A stretch of 64,000 nt of DNA, taken from assembly GCA_029261875.1 (NCBI GenBank), contig JAJDAL010000028.1:1-64000 (forward strand). Direction: 5' to 3'. Numbering within the stretch: position 1 is the stretch's first letter; every line of letters starts with the position of its first letter. Origin of the DNA: Deltaproteobacteria bacterium (GTDB lineage: Bacteria > Myxococcota_A > UBA9160 > JAJDAL01). Below the pieces are notes generated by a model. It saw only the letters and a program-made list of their open reading frames with translations, was not told the DNA's origin and made no database searches. Of this stretch, positions 1 through 8,901 are shown piece after piece. The translations under genes were made by a program, and so were the position numbers.

Positions 1-1
1 C

Positions 2-298
2 TTCGACGTGGCCTACACCTCGCCAACTCGCGGCACCCTCGAATTGGGCTGGGAAGGTCCGATGGTGGTGGACGGCGCGGATCACGAACTGTCGGGATAT
101 CCGCGAATGGACAATCCCTTCGCCTCGGTCGGTTTCGATGACACACGCTACGAAATATCCGACGGCGATTATTCCCTGACCCTCGACTTCAGCACGGACC
201 AGCGCGACGTCGCGGCTCCGGAGGACGCCTGGCTGGCTGCCCGAGCGGAGTTGATGGGCGTTCTCGCGTCGGTGTTCGGGGCCCTCTCGTCCGAATGA
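2..298 (+). CDS. C-terminal fragment of an unrecognised protein
   Basis: The reading frame is open from the window edge to a TGA at 296-298, so the true start lies upstream. I do not recognise the family. The visible 98 residues are acidic and rich in Asp, Gly and Tyr, with a stretch of alternating hydrophobic and polar residues that would suit beta strands, and they end in a short hydrophobic helix. There is no signal peptide, membrane segment or metal motif in this part. The stop overlaps the ATG of the following dehydrogenase gene in an ATGA, so it is probably the upstream member of the same operon and translationally coupled to it. Confidence 0.7.
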   Translation, partial: FDVAYTSPTRGTLELGWEGPMVVDGADHELSGYPRMDNPFASVGFDDTRYEISDGDYSLTLDFSTDQRDVAAPEDAWLAARAELMGVLASVFGALSSE

Positions 299-1305
299 AT
301 CGACTGCCGCCGGCCCTCATCGTGCTCGCTCCGCCCCTGAACCGTGGTCTGTTCGATACCGCGCGCCTCGAGCGCGCGGCCGATCTGTGTGATCTGCTTG
401 CGCCCGAGCCCGTTCCGAATTTCGCCGACGCTTGCGAGAAGGACTGGCTCGAGCGCGTCGAAGTGCTGATTACGGGCTGGGGCGTTCCGCGTCTCGATTC
501 CACGGCGCTCGCCTCCATGCCCCGCTTGCGCGCCGCCTTTCACGCCGCCGGGACCGTCAAGAATCACGTCACTCCGGATTGTTTCGCCCGCGGGATTCGC
601 GTTACCTCTGCGGCGGCCGCCAACGCGATCCCCGTCGCGGAATACACCGTGGGGGCGATTCTGCTCGCGAACAAACGCGCCTTCCGCATCCAGCGGCGCT
701 ACCGCGAGCTGCGTGGCTTTCGAATGTGGCCCCGGGAGTTTCCGGGACTCGGCAACAAGGGGAAGGTGATCGGGATCGTGGGCGCGTCGCGCATCGGTCG
801 CTTGGTGCTCGAGCGCCTGGCGCCCTTCGATTTCGAGTTGCTCGTGACCGACCCGTACCTCGATGCGGCGGAGGCGAAGCGTCTGGGCGCGCGGCTTTGC
901 CCGCTCGACGAACTGTTGGCGGCCTCGGACCTGGTCAGCCTCCACGCGCCCGCGCTGGCGGAAACCCGGCACATGATCGATGGGCCCGCGCTCGCGTTGC
1001 TGCGAGATGGGGCCATCCTGGTGAACACCGCTCGCGGCGCGCTGGTGGATCATGAAGCCCTCACCCGAGAACTCGTCTCGGGGCGCATCGAGGCGGTGAT
1101 CGATACCACCGAGCCCGAACTTCTGCCGGCGGACTCGCCGCTCTTCGATCTCGAAAATGTCTTCCTGACTCCCCATATTGCGGGCAGCATGGCGGGGGAA
1201 ACCGCGCGGATGTTGGATCTCGCCCTCGATGAACTCGAACGCTTCGTCTCGGGGCTGCCCCTGGAACACGAAGTGCGCGCCGAGGATTGGGATCGAATCG
1301 CGTAG
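295..1305 (+). CDS. D-isomer-specific 2-hydroxyacid dehydrogenase
   Basis: NAD(P)-dependent cytosolic oxidoreductase of the D-2-hydroxyacid dehydrogenase family, expected to interconvert a 2-hydroxyacid and a 2-oxoacid. The length (336 residues) is normal. The nucleotide-binding motif appears as GIVGASRIG near residues 158-166, a variant of GxGxxG, followed by an Asp (VTDPY) at the end of the second strand that suggests NAD preference. The catalytic Arg lies in NTARGALVD, the Glu in IDTTEPE and the His in TPHIAGS, all in the family order. The ATG is inside the upstream stop (ATGA overlap). Downstream follow an isomerase-like protein, an Old Yellow Enzyme and an aldolase, so a catabolic route for an organic acid or sugar acid is likely; the substrate cannot be read from sequence. 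Confidence 0.9.
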   Translation: MNRLPPALIVLAPPLNRGLFDTARLERAADLCDLLAPEPVPNFADACEKDWLERVEVLITGWGVPRLDSTALASMPRLRAAFHAAGTVKNHVTPDCFARGIRVTSAAAANAIPVAEYTVGAILLANKRAFRIQRRYRELRGFRMWPREFPGLGNKGKVIGIVGASRIGRLVLERLAPFDFELLVTDPYLDAAEAKRLGARLCPLDELLAASDLVSLHAPALAETRHMIDGPALALLRDGAILVNTARGALVDHEALTRELVSGRIEAVIDTTEPELLPADSPLFDLENVFLTPHIAGSMAGETARMLDLALDELERFVSGLPLEHEVRAEDWDRIA

Positions 1306-1377
1306 CGCTCGGGATTAGGATCTCGCGGGCTGCGATTCGTGTTGCGAATCGCCGCCCGCACAGACAAAGGAGTTTTC

Positions 1378-2184
1378 GTGCCCACCATCGGCTTTGCGAG
1401 TATTTCGGCCCTGCTCTGGCCCCTGGAAGAAGTGGCGGCGATGGCCGCACGCTGTGGCGTGGACGGCCTCGAAGTCACCGCGCGCGACCCCCACCTCAAG
1501 GAAATCGCAGACCCCGAATCCGCCGCTCGCGCCGGCGACCAGATTCGCGCGGCGGGCCTCGAGGTGATCACCTACGGGTCCTATTTCTCCTATGCCGGGC
1601 CGCAATCCGCAGGGGAGATCGAACTCGAGATTTCGCGGGCGCGGGCGCTCGGTGCGAAGCGCATTCGCGTCTGGGCCAACCATGTGGAGGGGGTCGACGG
1701 AGACGGGATGAAGGACGTGGCGGATCTGTTTCGCCGCACCGCCGATGCGGCGGGAAACGAGCTGCAGGTGTTGGTGGAGCGCCACGATGGAAGCTATGCG
1801 GACACGGCGCCGCGTTGTCTCGAGTTGCTTGAGGCCATCGATCGGCCCAACGTCTTTCTCAATTACCAGGTTCCGGATCTCATCTGGCCCGCCATTCGCG
1901 AGGGGCTGGTCGACGACGCGCGTCGCCTGATTCCCCACTCGCGTTACTTCCATCTCAAGAACTATCGACCGAACCCGGACGAGAAGGGGCCGCTGTTGCC
2001 GGGCGGCGCGCTCGAGGGCGGCGTTTTGGATTATCGCGAGCTGCTCGGCGCGGCGCTGCAAGCCGGCTATGACTCGCCCTACACGATCGAGTTTCTTGCC
2101 TTCGACGCGCGTTCGACGGAGGAAAAGCTCGCGGCGGATGTCGCGTACGTGCGGGGACTTCTCGAGGAACTCGGCGCGCCGTGA
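1378..2184 (+). CDS. Sugar phosphate isomerase/epimerase-like TIM barrel protein
   Basis: Xylose isomerase-like TIM barrel (AP endonuclease 2 fold), the family that includes hydroxypyruvate isomerases, IolE-type dehydratases and sugar epimerases. Strand-end Glu, His and Asp residues that usually bind the divalent metal are visible (LVERHDG, RYFHLKN, TIEFLAFD). The GTG at 1378 is chosen because a good Shine-Dalgarno AAAGGAG lies at 1366-1372; an in-frame GTG at 1339 has no such site. The product is 268 residues, typical for the family. Its stop overlaps the GTG of the Old Yellow Enzyme gene (GTGA), so the two are translationally coupled. Substrate unknown; context suggests the same catabolic route as the preceding dehydrogenase. 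Confidence 0.85.
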   Translation: MPTIGFASISALLWPLEEVAAMAARCGVDGLEVTARDPHLKEIADPESAARAGDQIRAAGLEVITYGSYFSYAGPQSAGEIELEISRARALGAKRIRVWANHVEGVDGDGMKDVADLFRRTADAAGNELQVLVERHDGSYADTAPRCLELLEAIDRPNVFLNYQVPDLIWPAIREGLVDDARRLIPHSRYFHLKNYRPNPDEKGPLLPGGALEGGVLDYRELLGAALQAGYDSPYTIEFLAFDARSTEEKLAADVAYVRGLLEELGAP

Positions 2185-3626
2185 GCGAGCGCTTCCCGCG
2201 CATCGCATCGCTGCGCACACCCGCACGGCTGCGCGCTCACCTCGACCGCCTGGGTGTGGCTTTGCCCTGCGACGAGACTCCGGAGTCGGGAGCCACGTCG
2301 CCACTGGGGAAGCCGCTGCTTCTCGGCGCGGGCCGGGAAGGTCCATTGTGCGCGGGAAATCGATTCGTGGTTCAGCCGATGGAGGGTTGGGACGGTACCC
2401 GCGACGGGCGACCCACGGAACTCACCCGGCGTCGCTGGCGCCGATTTGGGGAGTCGGGCGCGGGCTGGATCTGGGGCGGCGAAGCGGTGGCGGTCCACCC
2501 GGACGGTCGGGCCAATCCCAATCAACTGGTCGTCGGCGCGGAAACCGTAGATGACCTTGCCGGCCTACGAATCGAACTCCTCGAGGCGGCCCGGCTGGCG
2601 GGGCACGCCCCTCCGGTTGTGGGCTTGCAACTGACGCACAGTGGCCGTTGGTCGCGTCCGGAAGGGGAGGGTCGGCCGCGCATCGCGTTTCGGCATCCTC
2701 TTCTCGACCCGCGCGTGAACCTCGACGACCCCGCTGCGATGTTGAGCGATCCAGAAGTCGACCGCTTGATCCAGCAGTATGGGACCGCGGCGAAGCGCGC
2801 GGAGCAGGCGGGCTTCAGTTTCGTCGACATCAAACACTGCCACGGTTACCTGCTTCACGAATTCCTGGCGGCCCGGTCGCGCACGGGGAAATACGGTGGA
2901 GAGAGCCTGCAAGCGCGAATGGTTCTGTGCGGCGCGATACTCGCGGCGGTCCGCGCGGCCGCGCCGGGATTGCGCATCGGCGTGCGTCTCTCGCTCTTCG
3001 ACAGCGTGCCGTACGCGGCGGGAGCAGGCGGGCAGGGCGCCATGGAAGCGCATTCCGCTCCGTATCGGTTCGGCTTTGGCGTGAACGCGGAAGACCCAAC
3101 CCACGTCGATCTCGCGGAACCGATTCGATTCGCCCGAACGCTGTTGGAGTCCGGGGTCAGCTGGGTGAACGTCACGGCGGCCAGCCCCTATTACGCACCC
3201 CACCTGCAACGGCCGGCCCTGTTCCCGCCCAGCGATGGCTACGACCCACCGGAGGATCCCCTGTTCGGAGTGGCGCGGTTGCTTCGGGCCGCGCGCGATC
3301 TCAAACGCGCACTGCCGGAACTTACGGTCATCTCCAGTGGCTGGAGCTACCTGCAGGAGTTCGTGCCGCATGTCGCCCAGGCCTGTGTTCGCGAAGGATG
3401 GTTCGATGCGGTGGGTCTCGGCCGCATGGTGCTGAGTTATCCCGAACTCCCCGCAGACGTTCTGGCCGGGCGCGCCGTGGCGCGCAAGAAGATCTGTCGA
3501 ACCTTCAGCGATTGCACGACGGCTCCGCGCAACGGTTTGGTGTCGGGCTGCTATCCGCTGGATTCCTTCTACCGCGAGCTCCCCGCAAGGAAACAGCTCG
3601 AGGCCGCAAAGCGAGACGCGCAATGA
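2181..3626 (+). CDS. NADH:flavin oxidoreductase, Old Yellow Enzyme family
   Basis: FMN-dependent TIM barrel ene-reductase. Family hallmarks are the N-terminal strand NRFVVQPMEGWDG, QLTHSGRWSRP in the flavin-contacting region, and KHCHGYLLHEFL with the His pair that binds the substrate carbonyl. At 481 residues it is longer than classical OYEs (about 350-380), with an extended N-terminus and a C-terminal segment containing three Cys (CRTFSDC and SGCYPLD); these do not form the four-Cys iron-sulfur motif of dienoyl-CoA reductases. It overlaps both neighbours by 4 nt (GTGA in, ATGA out). Likely cytosolic reductase of an alpha,beta-unsaturated carbonyl in the operon's pathway; substrate unknown. 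Confidence 0.9.
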   Translation: MSERFPRIASLRTPARLRAHLDRLGVALPCDETPESGATSPLGKPLLLGAGREGPLCAGNRFVVQPMEGWDGTRDGRPTELTRRRWRRFGESGAGWIWGGEAVAVHPDGRANPNQLVVGAETVDDLAGLRIELLEAARLAGHAPPVVGLQLTHSGRWSRPEGEGRPRIAFRHPLLDPRVNLDDPAAMLSDPEVDRLIQQYGTAAKRAEQAGFSFVDIKHCHGYLLHEFLAARSRTGKYGGESLQARMVLCGAILAAVRAAAPGLRIGVRLSLFDSVPYAAGAGGQGAMEAHSAPYRFGFGVNAEDPTHVDLAEPIRFARTLLESGVSWVNVTAASPYYAPHLQRPALFPPSDGYDPPEDPLFGVARLLRAARDLKRALPELTVISSGWSYLQEFVPHVAQACVREGWFDAVGLGRMVLSYPELPADVLAGRAVARKKICRTFSDCTTAPRNGLVSGCYPLDSFYRELPARKQLEAAKRDAQ

Positions 3627-4627
3627 CCCTGGAACTCCGAGCCACCTTCGATCGACTGGCGCCCCGCCCCGTACACGGGATCGCCGCGGTATTGCTCCCG
3701 TATCTCGGAACCGGCGAAATCGATTGGGAGAGCTTCGAACGCCAGCTGGTGTTTACGCGGGACGCGGGACTCGATTGCGCGGTGAATATGGATACGGGTT
3801 TTGGTGATTTGCTGTCGCCCGCGGAGCGTTCGGCGGTTCTCGATGCCGCGCGCGAGGCCCTCGGGCCGGGAACCCGCTTTTATGCCGGTGCCTACGCGGA
3901 TGCAGCACCGGATCCGGCCGACGGGTACGCCGAGTCGATTGCGCAGATCGAGCGCCGGGGCGCCACGCCCGTCATCGTTCAGTGCCGGGCCATGCACGCC
4001 ATGCCATCGGTGGAAAAAGCAAAGCTGTATGCCCAGGCGGCGGCGCGTACCGAAGCCGGTGCGTTGGGCTTCGAACTCTCGCCGCGTTTCGCCCCCCACG
4101 GAGAAATCTGGGACGACGAAAGCTTCGCGCGAATCCTGGAAATTCCGCAACTGCTCGGTGCGAAGCACTCCTCGCTCGATCGGAGTTTGGAGTTCTCTCG
4201 GCTCGCGACGCGGGATCGGACGCGTCCCGAATTCCGGATCTACACGGGCAACGACCTGGCGATCGACATGGTGGCCTACGGGAGCGATTACCTGCTGGGC
4301 CTGGCGACGTTTGCACCGGACCGGTTCGCGGCCCGGGATCGTCTGCTCGCCCAAGGCAAGATCGGATTCCTGAAACTCAATGATGCGCTTCAACACCTGG
4401 GCAATGTGGCGTTCCGGTCCCCGATTGCGGCGTACAAACACGCGGCCGCCCAATTCCTTCACCTGTGCGGACGGCTTCCCGGGGATGGGGTTCATCCCAA
4501 AGCCCTACGCCGTCCGGGAAGCGAACGGTTGATGCTGCTGGATTGTGCGTTGCGGCTGGAGCTCGTCCAGGATGTCGATGCGGTACGCGATCAGCGCGTG
4601 ACGCCCTTCCTCCGACAGGTGGATTAG
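3623..4627 (+). CDS. Dihydrodipicolinate synthase family aldolase/lyase
   Basis: Class I aldolase-type TIM barrel of the DapA/NanA superfamily (334 residues). The N-terminus (HGIAAVLLPYL and GEIDWESFERQLVF) matches the first strand and helix of the family, and LGAKHSS near residue 182 supplies a Lys at the expected Schiff-base position. The usual GTTGE phosphate/carboxylate loop is replaced by a DTGFGDL sequence, so this is not a bona fide DapA and the substrate is probably different. The ATG sits in the stop of the preceding OYE gene. It is the last gene of the operon; the next gene is convergent. Together with the dehydrogenase and isomerase it points to cleavage or formation of a 2-oxoacid. 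Confidence 0.8.
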   Translation: MTLELRATFDRLAPRPVHGIAAVLLPYLGTGEIDWESFERQLVFTRDAGLDCAVNMDTGFGDLLSPAERSAVLDAAREALGPGTRFYAGAYADAAPDPADGYAESIAQIERRGATPVIVQCRAMHAMPSVEKAKLYAQAAARTEAGALGFELSPRFAPHGEIWDDESFARILEIPQLLGAKHSSLDRSLEFSRLATRDRTRPEFRIYTGNDLAIDMVAYGSDYLLGLATFAPDRFAARDRLLAQGKIGFLKLNDALQHLGNVAFRSPIAAYKHAAAQFLHLCGRLPGDGVHPKALRRPGSERLMLLDCALRLELVQDVDAVRDQRVTPFLRQVD

Positions 4628-4710
4628 AGCGCCCGACCGTCATCGGTTCTTCCGTCAGAACGGTGCCCCCCCCGAGACGGAAGGGGGCGCACGGTAGGCA
4701 AGAGAAGGGC

Positions 4711-5364
4711 TTAGGTGTTGCGGCCCCGGCGTCGGGCTGCGGCGAATCCCGTCAGCGCGATTCCGATTCCGAACACCAGCATCGCGCTCGGTTCCGGGAC
4801 CGGTTCTCCCACGCGGTATTTGACTTTCAGCGCCGACGCGAGGGTGACGTAGTCGCCTCGGCTGGTCGACATCGCGATATCGAGCTTGCGGTCGTCGAGC
4901 AGCGCGGGGTCGATGATCTTGAAGAAGAGATTGAGTGTTGCCTGTCCGTTCAGGGTGTCGCCATTCTCGACGGTCACGATCGCGGACTCGCCTTCGAAGA
5001 GGGGATCTTTCCACCACGGGTGCCCGTCGTCGATGACCGAAACGATCAACCAGGCACCCAGGACTTCGGCGTCGTCGTGCGCCGGGTTGAAATGGTGGCT
5101 GTACGCGAGGGTGTTGGAGCTCGACACGTAGCCATTTCCGAGGCCGGGGCTCGATTGGCTCCCGGCGAAGGTGATGTCGAAGGGGTCGAAGTCGAAACCC
5201 AGGTCGATGCTGGCCCGGCGATCGCTGAAGATCGGGAGTTGCTCCGAGGTCAGGACCTCGGCGAAAAAATGGAAGGAACTCGCCCGCGCTTCACCGCCGG
5301 CAACGGCCGCCACAAGGAATGCAAGCGCGGCGCCGAGCGCGCGCGCCCAGATCAACGGTCTCAT
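4711..5364 (-). CDS. PEP-CTERM sorting domain protein
   Basis: Secreted protein of 217 residues with an N-terminal signal peptide (about residues 1-28, cut near GEARA-SS), a beta-rich acidic ectodomain, and a C-terminal PEP-CTERM tail: VPEPS at about 189-193, a hydrophobic helix, then a basic end (AAARRRGRNT). PEP-CTERM tails are recognised by exosortase (EpsH/XrtA family), which processes the protein at the inner membrane and delivers it to the cell surface or matrix; no exosortase gene is in this window. The gene stands alone between convergent and codirectional neighbours. The ectodomain is not recognised; it resembles the generic choice-of-anchor type proteins found with this tail. Confidence 0.88.
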   Translation of the reverse strand: MRPLIWARALGAALAFLVAAVAGGEARASSFHFFAEVLTSEQLPIFSDRRASIDLGFDFDPFDITFAGSQSSPGLGNGYVSSSNTLAYSHHFNPAHDDAEVLGAWLIVSVIDDGHPWWKDPLFEGESAIVTVENGDTLNGQATLNLFFKIIDPALLDDRKLDIAMSTSRGDYVTLASALKVKYRVGEPVPEPSAMLVFGIGIALTGFAAARRRGRNT

Positions 5365-5501
5365 TGATGTCCTCCGCGTAGGGGGGGATTATGCCCCGAA
5401 ATCATTGTCGGAGGTGAAACCCTACACGTCAACCGTATCTCGCGAATGGTCCAAAAACCTTCCAGTTTCAGGGTCTTGGCGGCACCTGTTCGGAGGAGTC
5501 G

Positions 5502-5936
5502 CTATCTCGCCTCACCGAATCGTTCGGCGATGGAGATCGCGAACGCTTCCGTCGGGGGCTTGGTGACGAAATCGCAAACGAGCGGGAACGCCTCAGCGCG
5601 CCCGCGATCCCGCGGATCCGAGGAAGAGGTGAGCATCACGACGGCGGGAGATTCATCCCCCCAGCCGGCTTCGCGGGCGAGGACGTCCAGACGTTCGAGA
5701 AACTCGAACCCGTCCATCCGCGGCATGTTGATGTCCAGCAGGATCACGACGGGAGGGAAGCAATCGGGATCGGCGGCTTTCGATTCTTCGTAGCGCTCGA
5801 ACATCGCCGCCGCGCTTTCAGCTTGCGAGGCCTCGAGGATACACGGGAAGCGTCCCGATTCTTCGAGCGCCATCTTGCACAGCAGAATGTCGCCGGGGTT
5901 GTCGTCGACGATCAACACCGAGCGGACGGTCTTCAT
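5502..5936 (-). CDS. Single-domain response regulator (Rcp1/CheY-like)
   Basis: Receiver domain only, 144 residues. Acidic pocket D11-D12, phosphoacceptor D68 in LLDINMPRMDG, conserved Thr/Ser in VMLTSSSD and Lys126 in FVTKPP are all present. The acidic insertion before the phosphoacceptor strand is typical of Rcp1-like regulators that pair with phytochrome-type kinases. ATG at 5936 is chosen because it follows the kinase stop directly (2 nt); a longer frame to 5972 would run into the kinase gene. With no output domain, it presumably passes phosphate on or acts by protein contact. The partner is the histidine kinase immediately upstream in the same transcript. Confidence 0.92.
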   Translation of the reverse strand: MKTVRSVLIVDDNPGDILLCKMALEESGRFPCILEASQAESAAAMFERYEESKAADPDCFPPVVILLDINMPRMDGFEFLERLDVLAREAGWGDESPAVVMLTSSSDPRDRGRAEAFPLVCDFVTKPPTEAFAISIAERFGEAR

Positions 5937-5937
5937 G

Positions 5938-7650
5938 TCACTTCCCGGCTGCCTTGGATTCGCCGCTGGCACTGCGGTTCGGGAGGTAGACGAGAAACGT
6001 GCTGCCGTGTCCCGGCTCGGATTCGACCCAGATTCTTCCTCCGTGTCGGAGCGTCACCTTCGCGCACACCGCCAGTCCGATTCCGGAGCCCGCGAATTCC
6101 CGGGTGTCGTGGAGACGCTTGAAGGCTCCGAAGATGCGTTCGCGATATTGGGGTTCGATTCCAATGCCGTTGTCGGCGAATCGCAGGAGCCAACCGCCTT
6201 CTTGCTCCTCCGCGCGAATATCGACGCGCGGCGCAGTTTCTCCGCGGAACTTGATCGCATTCCCGATCAGATTCTGAAACAACTGGAGGAAGCCCGTCGG
6301 ATCGCCATTCACGGTGGGGAGCGGGCTGGCCGTGACGCGTGCGTCGGCTTCGCGAATCGCTTCGTCGAGATTCTCGAGGGCGTTCTCCAGGATTGCATCG
6401 AGGGCGACCGGCTCCGTTTCCGAATCGCGCGCTCCGGCTCGCGCGTAGTCGAGGATGTCGCGGATCAGGTGCTGCATTCGGTCGGCGCCGTCCATCAGAT
6501 AGTCGAGGTATTGGCGCCGTCGTTCGTCGAGTTCGTCGGCCATGTCCCGTTTGAGGAGTCCGGCGAAGCTGCGCACCATTCGGAGGGGCTCTTGCAGGTC
6601 GTGGGAGGCCACGTGCGCGAACTCCTCCAGCTCCCGGTTGCTCTGGGCGAGTTCATTGGCGACGGCCTCGAGCTGCGCGGTTCTTGCGGTCACCTTCGCC
6701 TCGAGGGTTTCGTTGAAGGTCTTGAGTTGTTCCGCTGCTTCTCGGACGGTTGCCTGGGCTGCGGCTTCGTTCAGGATCACGAACCAAAGAGCGACGCCAA
6801 ACGCCGTGAGGCGCAAGATATGCCAGCCCCACCACGGCAGGTCCCAGAGCTGCGATTGTTCGAAGAGGGTCGCGGCCGCCCCGAACAGCGCGGTGTGGAG
6901 ACAGAAAAGGAGGTCGTCGACATTTCCTGTCCGGCGGTAGGACTGAACGAGCGGAATGCTGGCCGCGAGGAAGAGCACACCGCCCACAAGATTCAGACTC
7001 TTCGCCCAAATACTGAATTCCAGTGCGCCAGACTCGACATGGACCAGCATGGGAGGTGTCGCACCGGGAAACAGCATCGAAGCGACACCCAGGGTGAAGG
7101 TTCCCGCCGCCACGAAGCCGACCCAGCGCTGAGTGAGCCGCGCTTGCCATTGCGGGGGCGCCCAAACCAACGCGAACAAGGCGCCGCCGATCAGGGTTGC
7201 AACGCTGTGCAGCCAGACGAAGGTTTGGCCCGCATCCACGAGCGCGTGCAGGCCGTCCAGCAATCCCATGCCCACGAGGGCGCCAGCGATCCAGATATTG
7301 AAGTTGGTGCCCGCTCCCCGCCGATCCACGGCCAGGAGCATTCCGGCGACCAGAATTGCGATCAGGGCCCCCGACATTTCGACGGCGCCGTGAACCGCGT
7401 GACTGGGCCAACGCCAATCCGCCATCCATGTCCCGCCGGCGAGCAAGAAGAACCCGTGCGTCGCGAGGCTCACGGCGATGATGATCTTGAGTGCTGTGGC
7501 GGTGGCACGCCCGGCTCCGAGGCGATGCACCGCGCTCGTCGCGACGTTGTGCGACTCCGTTGCGTTTTGGTTGTCGGCCGCCGCCATGGAGGACCCGCCG
7601 GTGCCCGGAAGCATTGACGCCGCGCAAATGCGGCGCGAATCCAAGCCCAT
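5938..7650 (-). CDS. Membrane sensor histidine kinase (MASE-like sensor, HisKA, HATPase)
   Basis: Integral inner-membrane kinase. Residues about 52-300 contain seven or eight hydrophobic segments resembling MASE-type seven-TM sensor domains (note GLLDGLHALVDAG), followed by a coiled coil (about 305-350), a HisKA domain with H box HVASHDLQEPLRM, and an HATPase with N box LFQNLIGNAIKF, G1 box DNGIGIE and G2 box GSGIGLA. The H-box type is that of phytochrome-like kinases, matching the Rcp1-like regulator encoded just downstream. The start is uncertain: ATGs at 7650, 7614 and 7587 all precede the first membrane segment and none has a strong Shine-Dalgarno site. The input signal is unknown. Confidence 0.9.
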   Translation of the reverse strand: MGLDSRRICAASMLPGTGGSSMAAADNQNATESHNVATSAVHRLGAGRATATALKIIIAVSLATHGFFLLAGGTWMADWRWPSHAVHGAVEMSGALIAILVAGMLLAVDRRGAGTNFNIWIAGALVGMGLLDGLHALVDAGQTFVWLHSVATLIGGALFALVWAPPQWQARLTQRWVGFVAAGTFTLGVASMLFPGATPPMLVHVESGALEFSIWAKSLNLVGGVLFLAASIPLVQSYRRTGNVDDLLFCLHTALFGAAATLFEQSQLWDLPWWGWHILRLTAFGVALWFVILNEAAAQATVREAAEQLKTFNETLEAKVTARTAQLEAVANELAQSNRELEEFAHVASHDLQEPLRMVRSFAGLLKRDMADELDERRRQYLDYLMDGADRMQHLIRDILDYARAGARDSETEPVALDAILENALENLDEAIREADARVTASPLPTVNGDPTGFLQLFQNLIGNAIKFRGETAPRVDIRAEEQEGGWLLRFADNGIGIEPQYRERIFGAFKRLHDTREFAGSGIGLAVCAKVTLRHGGRIWVESEPGHGSTFLVYLPNRSASGESKAAGK

Positions 7651-7813
7651 AGAGGACTATCGACCTAACGGATTCGCAGCAAAGCAGGTTTTTCACCACA
7701 TACCTCGATCGTGGAGGCGGCGTGACGGGATGCGGATCGCCTTGGGACTGCCTCGACGGTCGCGTGGGATCGCTTGTTACCCTCATGCCGAATTCAATTC
7801 GGGAGGGTGGAGC

Positions 7814-8890
7814 TTGGGCGGGCGCGAAATCGATGGTCAGAAACTCGGCGAATATTCGCTGCGTCTATTCGGATATCTCGGCGGGGCGATGACATCCGCG
7901 ATGGTGTGCCTCGGCGATCGGTTGGGGTTGTATCGGGCCTTGGCGGACGGGGACCCCGTGTCGAGTGCCGAGCTGGCGCAGCGTGTGGGGCTGGAGGAGC
8001 GTTGGGTTCGCGAGTGGTTGTTCAACCAGGGCGCCGCGGGGTTGCTCGAACACCACGAGCCGGACCGTTTCTCTCTTTCCGCCGAAGGCTGCGCGGTATT
8101 GTCGGACGAGACCCATCCCGCTTTTGGGGCCGGATTCTTCGACGGACTGCCGGCGAACCTTCGGGCCGTGGAGAAGCTCCCGGAGGCGTTTCGAACCGGG
8201 CTCGGCTTGAACTACGACGCGTTCGGCGAGGATGGAGCGCGGGGCGTCGAACGCGGGCTGGCGCCGTGGTTTCGAGCGCTGCTGGTTCCCGGCGTGCTTC
8301 CGCGGATCACGGGCGTTCCAGAGCGGCTGAAGACGGGAACCCAGGTCGCGGATGTGGGTTGTGGCGCAGGCGTCGCACTGCTCGAGATCGCGAAGGCGTT
8401 TCCGGCGTCGGAGTTTCACGGCTATGACATCTCGCAGCACGCTCTCGCCCGGGCGGAAGCCAATCGCCGGGAATCCGGAATCGAGAACGCCGAGTTTCAC
8501 GACGCGCGTAGCGAGGGGTTGCCCGAAGATGGGCGTTTCGGGTTCGTCACGACTTTCGATTGCCTGCACGATATGGCGGACCCGGCGCGCATCATCGCGC
8601 AGATTCGCCGTGCGATTGCAGCGGATGGCGTCTGGCTCGTGGCGGACATCAAGTGCTACCCGAGCTATCGGGAGAACGTAGAGCGCAATCCCATGGCGGC
8701 AATGATGTATGGAACGTCGGTTCTCTCGTGTATGTCGTCCGCGCTTTCGGAACCCAATGGGCTGGGACTGGGAACGCTGGGTCTACACGCAGATCTGTTG
8801 AAGGAAATGGTCGAGTCCGCGGGATTCACGCGCTTCGAGGCGTTGGATCTCGGGCACCCCGTCAACGCCTTCTACCGGATCGAACCCTAG
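7814..8890 (+). CDS. SAM-dependent methyltransferase with N-terminal winged helix
   Basis: About 358 residues. The N-terminal 90 residues form a winged-helix/dimerisation domain (SSAELAQRVGLEERWVREWL), followed by a class I methyltransferase core with motif I VADVGCGAGVALLEIA and motif II acid in FHGYDIS. This architecture is shared by O-methyltransferase-like proteins and the mycobacterial Rv2258c-type family; no DNA-binding role should be assumed. The start is inferred: TTG at 7814 is preceded by GGGAGGG at 7801-7807, whereas the longer in-frame ATGs upstream would overlap the divergent kinase gene's promoter region. It is convergent with the GST gene (11 nt apart). Substrate unknown. Confidence 0.85.
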   Translation: MGGREIDGQKLGEYSLRLFGYLGGAMTSAMVCLGDRLGLYRALADGDPVSSAELAQRVGLEERWVREWLFNQGAAGLLEHHEPDRFSLSAEGCAVLSDETHPAFGAGFFDGLPANLRAVEKLPEAFRTGLGLNYDAFGEDGARGVERGLAPWFRALLVPGVLPRITGVPERLKTGTQVADVGCGAGVALLEIAKAFPASEFHGYDISQHALARAEANRRESGIENAEFHDARSEGLPEDGRFGFVTTFDCLHDMADPARIIAQIRRAIAADGVWLVADIKCYPSYRENVERNPMAAMMYGTSVLSCMSSALSEPNGLGLGTLGLHADLLKEMVESAGFTRFEALDLGHPVNAFYRIEP

Positions 8891-8901
8891 GGCCCACGCG
8901 T

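Noticed and set aside
4663..4692. Hairpin GTGC-CCCCC / GGGGG-GCAC between convergent genes as terminator
   Set aside because: It has a C-C mismatch and no T-run on either strand; may be a chance structure in a C-rich run.
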